DNA from: Rattus norvegicus
Lineage: Eukaryota; Chordata; Mammalia; Rodentia; Muridae
Assembly: GCF_036323735.1 (NCBI RefSeq)
Contig: NC_086031.1
Location: 33,919,725 to 33,983,724 of the forward strand
Length of the DNA: 64,000 nucleotides
Direction: 5' to 3'
The position numbers and the translations under genes are program-made. Within the stretch, counting starts at the first letter, position 1. Every line of letters starts with the position of its first letter. Positions 47,621 to 60,063 of this stretch are shown here, one piece after another. A model generated the notes under the pieces. It had not been told where the DNA came from and did no database searches. It worked only from the letters and a program-made list of their open reading frames with translations.

Positions 47621-48008
47621 GACTGTCTCACAACCATAACGGCCATGGGACCTTGAGGTAGGGGGACATCATAAGGCACAGTACATCATAGCAGAGACAG
47701 CATGGCACAGATGTGAGGGGGGTTAACATTATAGACCTTATAAAAACATCAAGAATCTTCACTTACTGTGAAAGAGCACAGTGTGGTTTGGGTGTGTGTG
47801 TGGATACAAATTAAAGGTCTATGCCACTGTGCCTGGCTCTAGCTTTCTCTCTTAAAGATGAAAGGGATAAGAAACACAGATCTCTCCCAAATACAAGTAA
47901 ATGACAGAGGCAGGCATTCAACCAATGTCGGGAGACTAACATCAGAGCAGAGGTGTGGTCCTTTAGTTCAGAATCTGTGCTTTCTTCCTCTGACTCTCAG
48001 GGTGCAGC

Positions 48009-48053
<45 letters not shown>

Positions 48054-48924
48054 GTGCACTTTTGCAAGTGTGCACGTGTATTTAAGTAATCTGAAATTGC
48101 AGCTTTCCCTCACAACAGTCTGTTTCCATTCAAAGATCATCAGGGTTCCATTCACACAGATGGGGACTCTGATGAGCTGTCATGAGACACAGGCTTCTCA
48201 CTGAATATAGGGAAGCTGAAGGGAGACAGGCAGGAGTCACAGACAGCCAGATCATGGGTTGGAGACTGCCTAGCAGGACACTGTGACCACTTATGTAGAC
48301 AACAAATGCCCCCTCTCCTTTTCACCTCTGTCCCTGGCTGGAGCATCTGCCTGTCTGATCATGGGACACTGCCTGCTGCCCAGATGCTCTGCTCAGACAA
48401 AGCAGAGCCTTCTCAAATCTCCCCTACACTCCCCAAGGCTCATTCTGAAATCCAAGAGCATCCTCTTGTGTTTTCTGCATCCTCTGGCCTTCCTACATCT
48501 GCCCTGAGCCCTTCGTTCCATGTAGGGTTATTTGTCATGGCGGCGGTGGGGTAGGAGAAATGCCCTGAGTGTGCCCACATTCCTCAGAGTCCAATGAGAG
48601 GGCACTGCCCAGTGGTGGTGAAGCTTTTTTCATAGTTCTTTAATTGTGCTAGAAATGCTAATTTCCTGAATACAAAATATTATGCAGGGACCTTTCCTTT
48701 CTGATGGCAGAATTGGCCTCAAAGGCCTGTTAGCCTTCAGGATGACAACTGTCAGGGTGAAGAGGGGACATGGGAGCTTTCCTCCAGCCATGTACTCTCT
48801 TGAATTTGGAGCTGATAGGCCCTGTGGTGTTTTCATTGCTCAGCCAACAGGAAATGGCAGTGGCCCTAAAAGATCACTCTGAGGTACACTTGCTATTAAC
48901 TGTATGTGTCCATCATTAACCTGT
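47621..48924. other. Intergenic, mostly unique
   Basis: Apart from (GT)n at 48011-48052, no element recognised. Confidence 0.5.
48011..48052. repeat. (GT)n microsatellite
   Basis: 21 GT units. Confidence 0.95.
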
Positions 48925-49290
48925 CCATCTATCCATCTATCCACCCTCCTTCCAAGTAACCATATACTTGCCCATGAATCCAACCATCCATGCATGCGTG
49001 AACACATCCATCCATCCAACCTTCCATCTATATGTCCATTCCACACACATCCTCCCTTCATCCAACCAACCATCTACCTGTTTAGATACTCATGCCTCCA
49101 TCCATCCATCCATCCATCCATCCATCCATCCATCCATCCATCTACCTGTTTAGATACTCATGCATCCATCCATCCATCCATCCATCCATCCATCCATCTA
49201 CCTGTTTAGATACTCATGCATCCATCCATCCATCCATCCATCCATCCATCCATCCATCCATCCATCTGTTTAGACACTCATGCCTGCATC
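48925..49290. repeat. (ATCC)n with higher-order 56/68-bp units
   Basis: TCTACCTGTTTAGATACTCA recurs at 49073, 49141 and 49197, and as a variant at about 49265. The copies are separated by ATCC runs of differing length. Confidence 0.92.
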
Positions 49291-49610
49291 CATACAATTG
49301 TCTAGTCACCTGTCCATTTATCTGTCTGTCCATATGTTTATCTCTCTACTAGTAGAGAAAAGAGCCAGGGAGTCATCAAGTATGAGACAAGGCATGGAGA
49401 GCTTTATAGGGGTCAAATCTTACTCGAGGAAGGTAAGGCCCTAAAGAGCTTTGGTCTTGGATTTGGGACAGTTCTGGTGGCTATGGTGGCTAGCTAAGGT
49501 AATGGTTGTAAGCAATGGCTTCAGGATTTGAGCTTCTTTCTCTGATGTCTTTGTGACTTTCGAGGAATCTCTTGGCTTTTTTGGTCTCCATGGTTGTTGT
49601 AAGGACCAGG

Positions 49611-50120
49611 TGGTGGTCTGAGTAAGAATGATCCTCATAGACTCATGTATTTGGATGCTTGGTCATCAGGAAGTGATGCTAATTGATAGGGATTAGGAGG
49701 TGTGGCCTTGTTGGAGTAGGTGTGGCTTTGTTGGAGGAAGTCTGTCCCTGGGGGTTGGCTTTGAGGTTTTAAGTGTTCAAATAAAGCTCAGTGTTTCTCA
49801 GTTCATATTGCCTGAGAATCCAGATGTAGAACCCTCAGCTCCTTCTCCAGCACCATGTCGGCCTGCATGCTGCCCTGCTCCCTACCATGAGAATAATGAA
49901 ACTTCTGAAACTGTAGGCAACTCCTAATTAAATGCTTTCTTTTTCTTTTTCTTTCTTTTTCTTTTTTTTTTTCGGAGCTGGGGACCGAGCCCAGGGCCTT
50001 GCACTTGCTAGGCAAGCACTCTACCGCTGAGCTAAATCCCCAACCCCAAATGCTTTCTTTTTAAAAAGAGTTTCCATGGTCTCAGAGTCTCTTCACAGCA
50101 ATAGATAAGTGACCAAGACA
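49611..50120 (+). mobile_element. Rodent medium-reiterated repeat interrupted by an ID element
   Basis: Same family as 42873-43210. The ID at 49945-50047 splits it, which orders the two insertions in time. Confidence 0.65.
49945..50047 (-). mobile_element. ID element
   Basis: Full-length minus-strand ID with poly-T/CT tail on its left. It is flanked by the 15-bp duplication AAATGCTTTCTTTTT (49930-49944 and 50048-50062) and nested inside an older rodent repeat. Confidence 0.95.
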
Positions 50121-50399
50121 GACATAGTACTTAGAAAAGTGCTTGGCACAGTACCTTTTACCTTACCATGGAAAGTGCCACTTAACAGGCAATTTGTGTC
50201 CTTGCAGTAGATCAGGGCAGGAAGTATAACTGGAGAGGCAAGTATGGAGAGACAGAGATAACCATGTCCTTTCCTTTGGTTAGGAGACCATTACCAAAAT
50301 GGACCCCAAGACACAGGAATTCCTCCAGGATTCTCTGTGCTGTGAGAAGAGAAAGTCTGGACTGGCCAGAAGCAGAACACTTCTCTGGAAAGAGATTTT

Positions 50400-50402
<3 letters not shown>

Positions 50403-50452
<50 letters not shown>
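50403..50452. repeat. (GA)n microsatellite
   Basis: 25 GA units. Confidence 0.95.
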
Positions 50453-50453
<1 letters not shown>

Positions 50454-50622
50454 CATTGGTGGGTCAATGGTGGTGGGACCACATCTTACCCTGGGACTGC
50501 AGAGTTATGCAGAACTCTGACTTTGCCTTATACCTAAACTTCATCTCAGAACATTTAAAGATGGGCTTGGGGGTAGGGGTGTCATTAGATCTATTTGTCC
50601 TTTCAAATGTGTGAACACTAAA

Positions 50623-50661
50623 GTCTCTCTCTCTCTCTCTCTCTCCCCCCCCCTCCCCCCA
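50623..50661. repeat. (CT)n plus C-run
   Basis: CTCTCTCTCTCTCTCTCTCT followed by C-rich bases. Confidence 0.9.
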
Positions 50662-52120
50662 CTTGGCTATTTCAATTGAGCCACAAGCTTAAGATGACAG
50701 TGCTACAGATGGAAGGAGCCGGAGTTTCCATAACTTGGAGGCAGAACACTGGTTAGCTCCTTTCTCAAGGTCAGGATTGATGGATCCTACTCCTATTACC
50801 TTTCTTCCTGGCAAACAATCCAGATTGCAAGGCTCCTGACAGCCACTCTGTTGTTTCCTCTGTCATACGTCTCTCTTACCTCATGACCTTTCCTGCACCA
50901 GGTTACCTCTCTCTGATTCTTGAGTGGACGTGACATGACCAGCAGCTTCAAGCTATTGCTGTTAGCTTTGCCTCCCCTTCACAATGGACTGTACCCTCCA
51001 CCTGCACACCAAAACAAACCCCTCCTTCTCCAAATAAGATTGGCTTTCTGAGGGTAGGTAACTAAACTTGACTTGTTAGGGGCACTGTCTGTGATCTTAA
51101 GCCCAGTAACAGAAAACCTTGTGAAGGGTGCCCATTGCACGGGTTTCTCTGAGGAGAGGGCCCAGGAGTGGGCAGAGGGGAAGATTTGGTCATGGGAAGA
51201 GAATTTAAGTCCTAGAGGCGGCAGCAGGTGCACAGGCTCAGATAGAGGAGTCTGGATGTTTCTGGGTCCCTGCATGCTCGGAGGAATATTGTCCTTCTTG
51301 GGTAAGGGTCTGAACTCTTTCCTATCATCATTATGAGTCTGCTCATGGCCATAAAATATGGGACGACACTAGATTTGCTCATTAAGTAAATGGGATAACA
51401 AAATGATTGAAAAATGGATCCTTGTCCGGAAGGGGAGGAATTGTTCCCTGGGCTATTGTCTGTGTCCTGCTCTCTGAGTAATCTGCCAGAGACAGGCAGA
51501 CAGTGTCAGGATCAGGAGTGATGAGAAACTGTTAAAAAGAGCCGGAAATTACCAGTGGCTGTAACAAGAGCCTTTGCTTCCTGAGGAGAAGGAGCTAAAA
51601 GGGCCCTTAGTGTTTCCTTGGGGTGGCGTTGCCGGTTGGGGGTTGGGCGCAGAGGGAAGGAGGATGGTCACAGAGAGGCAGAATCTCAGTGCTTTGCCCA
51701 GTGGGAAGGAGTGATCATGGGATCATCTGACCCTGCTGGGTGGCTAGAGAGGCCCTGTATGCTGAGAAAGCCTGCTGGTAAATTCATCTGCCTGTCTTCT
51801 ATGCTTCTGAGATTTAAGCCTGTCTTCCAATTCAAGCGTCAGCACACCCACCAAACCACAGCTTCTCTTGGTACCAAGCGAAAGAACGTTGGGTGATAGT
51901 CTTGTGGGGAAGCCTGGTTTTCTGGATGAGGGGGTCATGAACAGGATAGGTTATGTGATGGTGTCTTTGTGAGCTTGGCACTGATCAGTTAGTTTTCCAC
52001 TGGTGAAACGAGTCAATTCAAGCCAAATTGGAATATATTAAAGGCAGGCTTATTGGGAAGCTGCTGTCAGGTGGTCGAGTTCACTGGCCCCAAGGACTGA
52101 GGCCAGGGAGTTGCTATGGG
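50662..52120. other. Intergenic, mostly unique
   Basis: Possible rodent-repeat 3' end at 50880-51050. Nothing coding seen. Confidence 0.45.
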
Positions 52121-52429
52121 AAGAGGGGTAGGGGAGGGAGAAGAGAAAGAAAGAAAGGATGTGCACCCAGAGAGAGAAGGAGAAGGAAGAGGAGGAAGAG
52201 AGAGAGTCAGAGATAATCAGAGAGAAAGGGAGAGAGAAAGAGAGAAAGAAAAGGGGGGTGGCTCTGGACTATTAGGGAAGAGCCTCTGAGGGTATGGCAG
52301 CCCAGCCAATGGGCTAGAAAGCTCAAGGTTGGGGGCAGGGTAGGTCAGGTAGGGACTGAGGGATGCTGGGAGAACCTGGAGGCCAGGTCTGTTTTGATAT
52401 GTAAAATATGCACTCAGTCCCTTGTCCCA

Positions 52430-52432
<3 letters not shown>

Positions 52433-52486
<54 letters not shown>
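52433..52486. repeat. (GA)n microsatellite
   Basis: About 27 GA units; a looser GA-rich tract lies at 52125-52255. Confidence 0.95.
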
Positions 52487-52488
<2 letters not shown>

Positions 52489-53084
52489 CTAGAGAGGAAT
52501 TTTTTATGTTGGGTTGGCCTGTGGGCATGTCTGCCGAAGATTATTTTAATTACATTAACTGATGTGGGAAGACGCTCAATGTGGGCAACACCATTCCCTA
52601 GTTAGGGGAGCCTGAACTGTTTTTGAGTGGAGAAATTGAACTGAGCACAGCAAGCAGGCAATCAGGCAAGCAGTCAGGTGAGCATGCATGCAATCATTTT
52701 TCTCTGCTTTTGACTGTGGATGTCATGTGACCAGCTGTTTCAAGCTTCTGTCTCTGTGACACCGCTTACTCAAGTGACGAATTATAACATGGAATCATGG
52801 GCCTAAATAAACCCTTTACTCCCTGAATTGAGTTTTGTAAGGGTATTTTATCACAGCAACAGAAATGAAGCTAGAACACATGGAAACTACTCCCACCCCT
52901 TTCTTTATGAAGAACCCACTGTGCTGTGTCAAACTGTGAAAGGCACAGGTGCAAGTCTGAAGAGCTCCTACCGAGATGCCCGAGTCTTTAATGATGAATT
53001 GGATCAGGGTCAGGTAGCCAATGAGCTCTGATCATTGCTTATCCTTCATCTACTCCTGTGTTCCTGAATCCTGGGCTTTCCTGG

Positions 53085-53091
<7 letters not shown>

Positions 53092-53115
<24 letters not shown>

Positions 53116-53203
53116 GGTTCTTTTTTTTCGGAGCTGGGGACTGAACCCAGGGCCTTGCGCTTCCTAGGCAAGCGCTCTACCACTGAGCTAAATCCCCAAC
53201 CCC
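53092..53203 (-). mobile_element. ID element
   Basis: Full-length minus-strand copy with a long T tract on its left. Target-site duplication TTTCCTGGGGTTTTT at 53077-53091 and 53204-53218. Confidence 0.95.
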
Positions 53204-53869
53204 TTTCCTGGGGTTTTTAGATTGTTTGTTTGTTTTGTTTTTGCTTTTATTTCCTGTAGCCCAGGCAGGGAAGGGGTTCTGTTTCTCTGCTGATGTCCCT
53301 CTATACCATTAATTTTCTGCTACAAGATGTCAACCTGAATTGGCTCTCAGGGGCATATCCCTGTTATGTGAGCTTTTAGGCTCAGAACCTGGACTTTGGT
53401 AGCCCCAGTAAGCAAGGCTCACTCACCCATCCCAGTCTGCCAATTAAAGAGATAAGCAGGAGTGAAAAACAGAGAGAGGGGCTTGCTCTGTTGCTAAAAC
53501 TCTTTCCCTGTGGATCATGCAAACAATGCTTACCTCCTCCTCTTCCAGTCCCAGTCCCAGTCAAACCAAGGTACTGGTTCTCTCTGAGGAACCAACAGGT
53601 TTATTAGGTTAATACAGAGCTGTGGGCAAGGGGTTATGGACAGGAACATGGATGAGCTTACGGAACCACACTGGAAGTTCTGCACCCAGCACAGAAGATG
53701 ACTCCCCTGTGGATACATAGATGGAGCCCCCAGCCCTATCTTAGCTTACAGGCGATTCTGCTAGGCTCCTAGCAACGGTTTATGTCATCATCATCTACCA
53801 CCATTATCTGCCACCTCCAGGTACGGGTGTATAAAATGACTGCTCGTCACCCAAGTCCCAGCACACACA

Positions 53870-53872
<3 letters not shown>

Positions 53873-53917
<45 letters not shown>
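53873..53917. repeat. (CT)n microsatellite
   Basis: About 22 CT units. Confidence 0.95.
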
Positions 53918-53919
<2 letters not shown>

Positions 53920-54654
53920 GTCTGTCATTTTCTGTCCCTTCATTGTCCTTATGATGTTGCTCTCATATGTCTACCTCTACCCCTTCTCCAGGCCTTCACT
54001 CCCCTCCTTTCCCCCAAATAAACCCCCTTTATACTGGATCTGTTGCATGGCATCATTTCTCAGTGGGGTTCCCTTGGCATGGGCCTGCCAGGTACCCCCT
54101 CATTGCATTATGTTTCATAACACCCTCATCTTTCCCCACCTATGTTCTTTAGCCCTTCCCTGAGACCCTGAGGCTACATATGCCTGGTTGTAGAGGATGG
54201 CTGAGTACTGAATATCTGAAGGGGATCTCATGACCCTCGTCCTTCTGTAGGGGAGCATCAACAGTCAGCAAGCCCATCATTGGTCCAACATTGTCTGGGT
54301 TCCAGTGTCTCAAGACGGTCTGATAAGCTGTCAGAACTCTGTGAAACCCCTTCCTGGGATACAAGCCTGTACCCTCTAGTGGGCGCCAGGGTGCCAGCCT
54401 TTTTCTCTCCTCAGATTTCTCAGGGAGCACTAATCTTTTGGAGTCCATTGTTTCAAGCGTCTGAAAGCATAAATATCCCTTTAAAATGCATCCTCTCCTG
54501 TCAGGATGACTACACAGCATGAACTCCAAACATACATCCTGCCCAGTCCTGTAGAAGTGTTTTTCTACTGGGATCCTAGCACTTCAAAGCAGCAAGCTGG
54601 TAGCAGTGTTTACAGCGATGCCTTTCCCTTTTAAAAGTCAGAATGGGATAATGG

Positions 54655-54910
54655 TATTGGAATAAAATACAAGCCACAGATTCATGTGTTGGAAAAGTGG
54701 CTCCCGCCTGGCAATGGTGTTTCAGGAGGTTGTAGAAACTTTAGGAGGCGGAGCCTTGCTGGAGGAAGTGGGTTTCTGGGAACTTGAGGGTTACAGTGAC
54801 CATCTCTCTCTGCGCGCTGGTCTACAGAGATGTGAACAAGCAGCCCTCTGTTCCTGCTGCACAGCAGGGAGCCATCCATAGCGATCTCTAAGCATAGTAG
54901 GACACAATAC
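54655..54910 (+). mobile_element. Partial rodent interspersed repeat
   Basis: TTCATGTGTTGGAAAAGTGG... and the GGAGGCGGAGCCTTGCTGGA segment resemble the 57781-58110 family. Truncated. Confidence 0.4.
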
Positions 54911-55023
54911 AGTGACACAGAAAGAGGTACAAAATTGTCATTGTGTTTCCCAAAGTGGAAACATTGCAGTTCTTCAACAGGAGCTGCGAGGATTTCTTTG
55001 GTTTGTGTGAAACACAGAGAGCA

Positions 55024-55118
<95 letters not shown>
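55024..55118. repeat. Compound microsatellite (AAGT)n-(GA)n
   Basis: About ten AAGT units (55024-55064) directly joined to about 25 GA units (55067-55118). Confidence 0.95.
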
Positions 55119-55121
<3 letters not shown>

Positions 55122-55707
55122 TTTGAATAAGGAGAAGCCATTGATTGGGGAGGAGGGAGGGGGAGGGGGAGGGGAGAGGAGGAGGAGAGGGGTTTCTTTA
55201 CATCCTGCTTTTCCTCATTCTATCTCCATCTGATGTCTATCAAAACAGAAAGAAAAATGCTGGTGCAGTCACTTTAGTGGCTTCAATAACGCAAGGGTTA
55301 GAATTGTCATGTTGGAAGGACCTAGACTCATCCTTGGCCGTGTCTTTGAGGGAATTTCTAGATTGGGCTGTTGGAGGCAGGAGACTTACCCTGAATGTGG
55401 GCTGCATGTTCCATGGGCTGAGAAGGAACAAAGGAGAAGGTGAGTCCTCAAGGAGAGACCATATTCCAGCCTCCTGAGCACGGCGCGTGCTTTGCAGACA
55501 GGTTTTCTCTTGTATGCCTTGCTGTGTGGGTTTCTTTGTCCCTAATAAAAGCCTTTTATTATGAGGGGGGTGGGGGACAGAGATCTGATCAGCAGTAATC
55601 ATCTCTCTCTGCTTCCTGTCTGTGGATGTTACATGAGCAGCTGCTTCACGCTTCTGCCATGATGGATGGCTTATATTCTCAAACTGTGAGTCAAAATACA
55701 CTTTTTT

Positions 55708-55815
55708 TTTCAAGACATGGTTTCTTGGTGTAGCCTTGGATGTCTTGGAACTCTCTTTGTAGATCAGACTGGCTTCGAATTTAGAGATCTGCTGTTTGGG
55801 TCTCCACCACCTGGC
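55708..55815 (-). mobile_element. B1 SINE
   Basis: CAAGACATGGTTTCTTGGTG through CTCCACCACCTGGCT. Confidence 0.7.
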
Positions 55816-55822
55816 TAAACTC

Positions 55823-55823
<1 letters not shown>

Positions 55824-55866
<43 letters not shown>
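55824..55866. repeat. (TTA)n microsatellite
   Basis: 14 TTA units at the tail of a minus-strand B2, from which it probably grew. Confidence 0.95.
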
Positions 55867-55867
<1 letters not shown>

Positions 55868-56046
55868 GATTTATTTATTTATTTCATGTATGTGAGTACA
55901 CTGTTGCTGTCTTCAGACACACCAGAAGAGGGCATCGGATCCCATTACAGATGGTTGTGAGCCACCATGTGGTTGCTGGGAATTGAACTCAGGATTTCTG
56001 GAAGAGCAGTCAGTGCTCCTAACTGCTGAGCCATCTCTCGAGCCCA
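55858..56046 (-). mobile_element. B2 SINE, near full length
   Basis: ATTTATTTATTTCATGTATG through GAGCCATCTCTCGAGCCC, flanked on the left by (TTA)n. Confidence 0.92.
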
Positions 56047-56113
56047 GCTAAACTCTTTCTGAAGTTCCATTTTGTTAGTGATTTTGTTGGAGTCATGAAG
56101 AAACTGACACAAT

Positions 56114-56464
56114 TGTCTTAGTTATGATTTTATTGCTGTGAAGAGACACTGTGATCAAGGCAACTCTTATAAAACATTTACCTGGGACTGGCTTACAGTT
56201 TCAGAGGCTTACTCTTTTATCATGGTGGGAAACATGGCAGCATGCAGGCAGACATGGTGCTAGAGGAGCCAAGAGCTCCACATCTGGATCTGAAGGCAGC
56301 CGGGAGGAGACTAGAGTTCCAAACTGGGTGGAGCTTGAGCATAGGAGACCTCAAAGCCCATCCTCATAGGGACACACCTCCCTCACAAGGCCACACCCAG
56401 TTCAGGAAGGTCACACCGCCTAATAGGGACACTGCCTGTGGGCCAAGCATTCAAACACACGAGT
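56114..56464 (-). mobile_element. Rodent medium-reiterated repeat (RMER1-like)
   Basis: Starts TGTCTTAGTTATGATTTTAT. Shares the family's GACACACCTCC... and AAGGCCACACC segments. Confidence 0.6.
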
Positions 56465-56649
56465 GTAAGGGGGCGGGGGAGCGGCAAACCTACCCCAGCA
56501 GCATACAATACATAGGGCGAAAGGGGCAGCCAATGACATCATAGTGGGACTTCCTGTTGCTGCTAAAACACAGAAATCACCTGACCATCGTTTGCACATG
56601 ACTGTAAAACCCTGAATCTTTTGTGGAGCTTCCCAACCTGTCAGAAGAT

Positions 56650-56860
56650 CTTGCTCAGGTCAGCAAGAAGGCTCAGTGGATAAGGGCTCTTGCTGCCAAG
56701 CCTGAAGTTCGAATCCTGGAAGCATCAAGGTAGAAGGAGAAAATGGATTCCCACAAGGTGTCCTGTGAGCGCCACATGCTTGCAGTGGCATTCATACTCC
56801 TACGAGATGTCTTTGTCCGCCATTGGTTTAGTGTAGGAACACTTGCTTCTTACCTGATAA
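56650..56860 (+). mobile_element. B3-like SINE
   Basis: AGCAAGAAGGCTCAGTGGAT and CTTGCTGCCAAGCCTGAAGT. Confidence 0.55.
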
Positions 56861-57780
56861 CCTATCTATCTATCCAGCTCCTTTCAGACTGGTAGGGAAT
56901 TTCTCACGTTCTTGGCTCATCACAGGCTATAGCAATATTAGTGTCTCCTCCACTGCCTTAAATTCAAGCTTCCATTCAGTGCTTAGGAGCAGGCCCAGGA
57001 GGAGGTCTACTTCGTCTCTCACGGTCCAGCCTCCCTGGCTGAGATCCTGGTTAGGTTATTTGATTTTCCACTCTTCCATGCCACTCTGACCTTTCTCTTC
57101 TGGCAGCTTCCATGTGTTTGAGGCCATAGAATCTCAACAGCCACCCCCACCAGAAGAGGAGAAAACAAGCAATGAGAAGGTTAGACTGACTCCATGACAG
57201 GCCTCAAGTAGGCCTAGAATACTAGGCCTAAATTTCTGTTTCTAAGAACTGTGCAAGTCCAGGCAAGTCCAGGCCTTAGAGGCTGCCCTGCTGCCTGGTT
57301 TAAGGCAAGGACAATGGGTCAACAGCAGTTTCCAGACTTCCTCAGCAACAGTTTCCAGACTTCCCCAACAACAGTTTCCAGTCCCCCCAGGACCCAGCAT
57401 TGGTTCTAGAATGTCCCTAGTAATAGATCCAAGATTAATATAGAGGTCACCCACCCCTCCCCAATAATTCCCCTAATGTGCTTTAAATCGAGCCTGTGAG
57501 CTCACTTCCAGGTCTCTCCATCTTTGAGGGTGGTAGACCCCAGCTTGCTGGACTTCTGCAGAATAGAACACTCTTTGCATTTACATACCACTTGAGTTCA
57601 GCGTATCACTCTTTGGCGAACATGGTCCTTTACAGCAGGTGACCACCCAGTCCCTCCCGTTCCTCACATACACAGAGACAACACTATGAAGGTTAATGTC
57701 ACACATCACTTTAATCTCATGCCATCACCACAGAGAGGACCAAGCCACACGAGCCTTAGGGAGCAAACCACGTGCGTTGT
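56861..57780. other. Intergenic, mostly unique
   Basis: Contains the minisatellite at 57318-57385; no gene recognised. Confidence 0.45.
57318..57385. repeat. Minisatellite, about 24 bp x3
   Basis: CAGTTTCCAGACTTCC recurs twice and a third copy is truncated after CAGTTTCCAG. Confidence 0.85.
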
Positions 57781-58110
57781 AGTTGAACATGAAATGTTCC
57801 TTATGTGTCTGAATACTTGGTCCCAGGCTGGTCGTGCTGTTTAGGAAGCTACCAGACCTTTAGGAGGCAGAGGAAGTATGTCACTGGGGGTGGGCTTTGA
57901 AGGTTTGTAGCTTGGCCTCACTTCCTGTTTTCCTGCTCTCTGCTTCCTGACTGCTAACCTCATGCTCCTGCAGTTGACTTGCTTGCCCTGCCGTAATAGA
58001 CTATATTTCCCCTGAAAGTGAGGAAAAGCAAAAACCTTATTCCCTAAGTTGCTTTGTGTCCAATATGCTATTGTCATTGTGACAGAAAAGTAACTAAGGC
58101 AACACTCAAG
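57781..58110 (+). mobile_element. Rodent interspersed repeat
   Basis: Ends TGACAGAAAAGTAACTAAGG. Similar in layout to 465-905 and 42873-43210. The pyrimidine tract begins 80 bases beyond. Confidence 0.5.
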
Positions 58111-58190
58111 CCAGGCAGTCTCCATAGGGTGGACTGTGTCAGTGACAGCTTCTTCTTCTGTTGTTCTGTTTTGCTCTGCTTCTCTTTAAG

Positions 58191-59070
58191 TCCTCCTTCC
58201 TTCCTTCCCTCCCTCCCCTCCTTCCTTCCTTCCTTCCTTTCTTCCTTCCTTTCTCCCTCCCTTCCTTCTTTCCTCCCTCCCTCCCTCCCTCTCTCTCCCT
58301 CCCTCCTTCCCTCCCCCTCTCCCCCTCCTTCCCTTCCCTTCTTTCCTTCCTCCCTCCCCCTCTCCCCCTCCCTCCCTCCCTCTCCGTCCCTCCCTCCTTC
58401 CCTCCCCCTCCTTTCCTTCCCCTCTTTCCTTCTTCCCTCCCTCCCTCTCCCTCCCTCCCTCCTTCCCTCCCCCTCTCCCCCTCCTTCCCTTCCCCTCTTT
58501 CCTTCCTCCCTCCCTCTCCCTCCCTTCTTCCCTCCCTTTCTTTCTGTCCTCCCTCCCTCCCTTCTCCCTCCTTCCTTCCATCCTTCCTCCCTTCTTCCCT
58601 TCCTTTCTTTCTCCCTCCCTCCCCCTCTCCCCCTCCTTCCTTTCCCCTCTTTCCTTCTGTCCTCCCTCCCTCTCCCTCCCTCCCTCCTCCCCTCCCTTCC
58701 TTCTTTATTTCTGTCCTCCCTCCCTCCTTCCCTCCCCCTCTCTCCCTCATTCCCTTCCCTTCCCCTCTTTCCTTCCTCCCTCCCTCCCCCTCCCTCCCTT
58801 CTTCCCTCCCTTCTTTCTTTCTGTTCTCCCTCCCTTCTCCCTCCTTCCTTCCTTCTGTCCTTCCTTCCTTCCTTCCTTCCTTCCTTCCTTCCTTCCTTTC
58901 TCTCTTCCTTTCTTTCTTCCTTTCTTTCTCCCTCCCTCCCTCCCCCTCTCCCCCTCCTTCCTTTCCCCTCTTTCCTTCTGTCTTCCCTCTCTCCCTCTCC
59001 CTCCCTTCCTTTCCCCCTTCCTTCCCTCTTTCCCTTCCTCATTCCCCCTCCTCCCTCCCCCCTTCCCTTT
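58191..59070. repeat. 880-bp homopyrimidine tract, (CCTT/CCCT)n
   Basis: Almost pure C and T on the plus strand with only scattered interruptions (for example GT in CTTCTGTCC units). The long open frames here, including those over 300 codons, are low-complexity artefacts. Confidence 0.97.
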
Positions 59071-59150
59071 ATGACCAGGCTGACCTTTCTGGTCCACCAA
59101 CATCTACCTCCCTAGTCCTGGGACTAAAGTGTCTGCCACCACACAGGGCT
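59070..59150 (-). mobile_element. B1 SINE fragment bordering the pyrimidine tract
   Basis: GACCAGGCTGACCTTTCTGG and GTCTGCCACCACACAGGGCT. The adjoining tract may have grown from its tail-side neighbour. Confidence 0.55.
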
Positions 59151-59394
59151 TCCTTGTATTTCTTAAGATTTATTTTATTTTTAATTTATGGGTATGTCCG
59201 CATTTTTTTGATTGATGAGGTCCTGAAGGGCAGATAGGTGACCCATTCAAGGTGGCACACAGCTGTATGTCTGCCTCTGGAGAGTGTGAGCATTCTGCTC
59301 AGGCAGTCAGTATCCCTGGATCACTCTGTCCTGACAGAGCTTAGGAAATGGGTGCAACCTTGCTTAAAACAGGACAAAAACAAGAACAAACTTT

Positions 59395-59577
59395 TTTTTT
59401 TGAGGCTGGCCAAGGATGACTTTGAACTTGCAATCCTCCTACCTCTACTTCCCAAGTGCTGGAATTACAGTTGTGGGTCACCATGTCTGATTTTAGGGGA
59501 TGCCGGTGACCAGTCCAGGGCTATATACGTGGTAGGCACATGTCGTGCTGACTGGGATACATCTCCAGCCCCTCCTT
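59395..59577 (-). mobile_element. B4 SINE
   Basis: Minus strand: AAGTGCTGGAATTACAGTTG body and a head ending in ACATCTCCAGCCCC. Confidence 0.7.
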
Positions 59578-59689
59578 GCTTCTGTTTGTTTTAACCTAAC
59601 TTTTGCTTTGTGGGGGAAAATATAAAATATGGATAAATTTCACGGCAACAGCTGTAGCTTGACCTTTTTATTTTCGTTAACAACCACTT

Positions 59690-59945
59690 TTTAAAATGTT
59701 CGTTTTTTTTTTAAATTAATTAATTATTTTATGTCTATTGTCTACTTATCTATCACCTGTCTGTCTGCCTGCCTGCCTGTCTGTCTGCACCTTTGTATGT
59801 GTGAGGGCACAGGGTATACACACATCATGCCTTGCACATGGAGATCAGAGGAGAGCTCTCTTCTTCCACCAGGTGGGTCCTAGGAATTGAACTCAGATTC
59901 TCAGGCTTGGTGGCGAACCCGTTTATTCACTGAGCCAGTCCCTAA
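59690..59945 (-). mobile_element. B3-like SINE with (CTGT/CTGC)n
   Basis: Tail region with CTGTCTGTCTGCCTGCCTGC at 59757-59788; GAATTGAACTCAGATTCTCA toward the head. Confidence 0.6.
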
Positions 59946-60063
59946 TTACTTCTTGGTGTCACTGTAAAAAGCAGAATCTTTTCTGCTGGGGATGTAATTC
60001 ACTGGACGGGCACTTGACCAGCATGGGGTTGGGGGAGCAGAAGCTTGTTCCCTTTGTTCCCTC

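Noticed and set aside
49073..49290. CRISPR-like array of evenly spaced repeats
   Set aside because: The spacers are themselves ATCC runs. This is a nested eukaryotic microsatellite.
58054..59237. Open frames of up to 358 codons on both strands
   Set aside because: They translate the CT/GA tract into Ser-Leu-Pro or Arg-Glu-Gly-Lys monotony. They are repeat artefacts.
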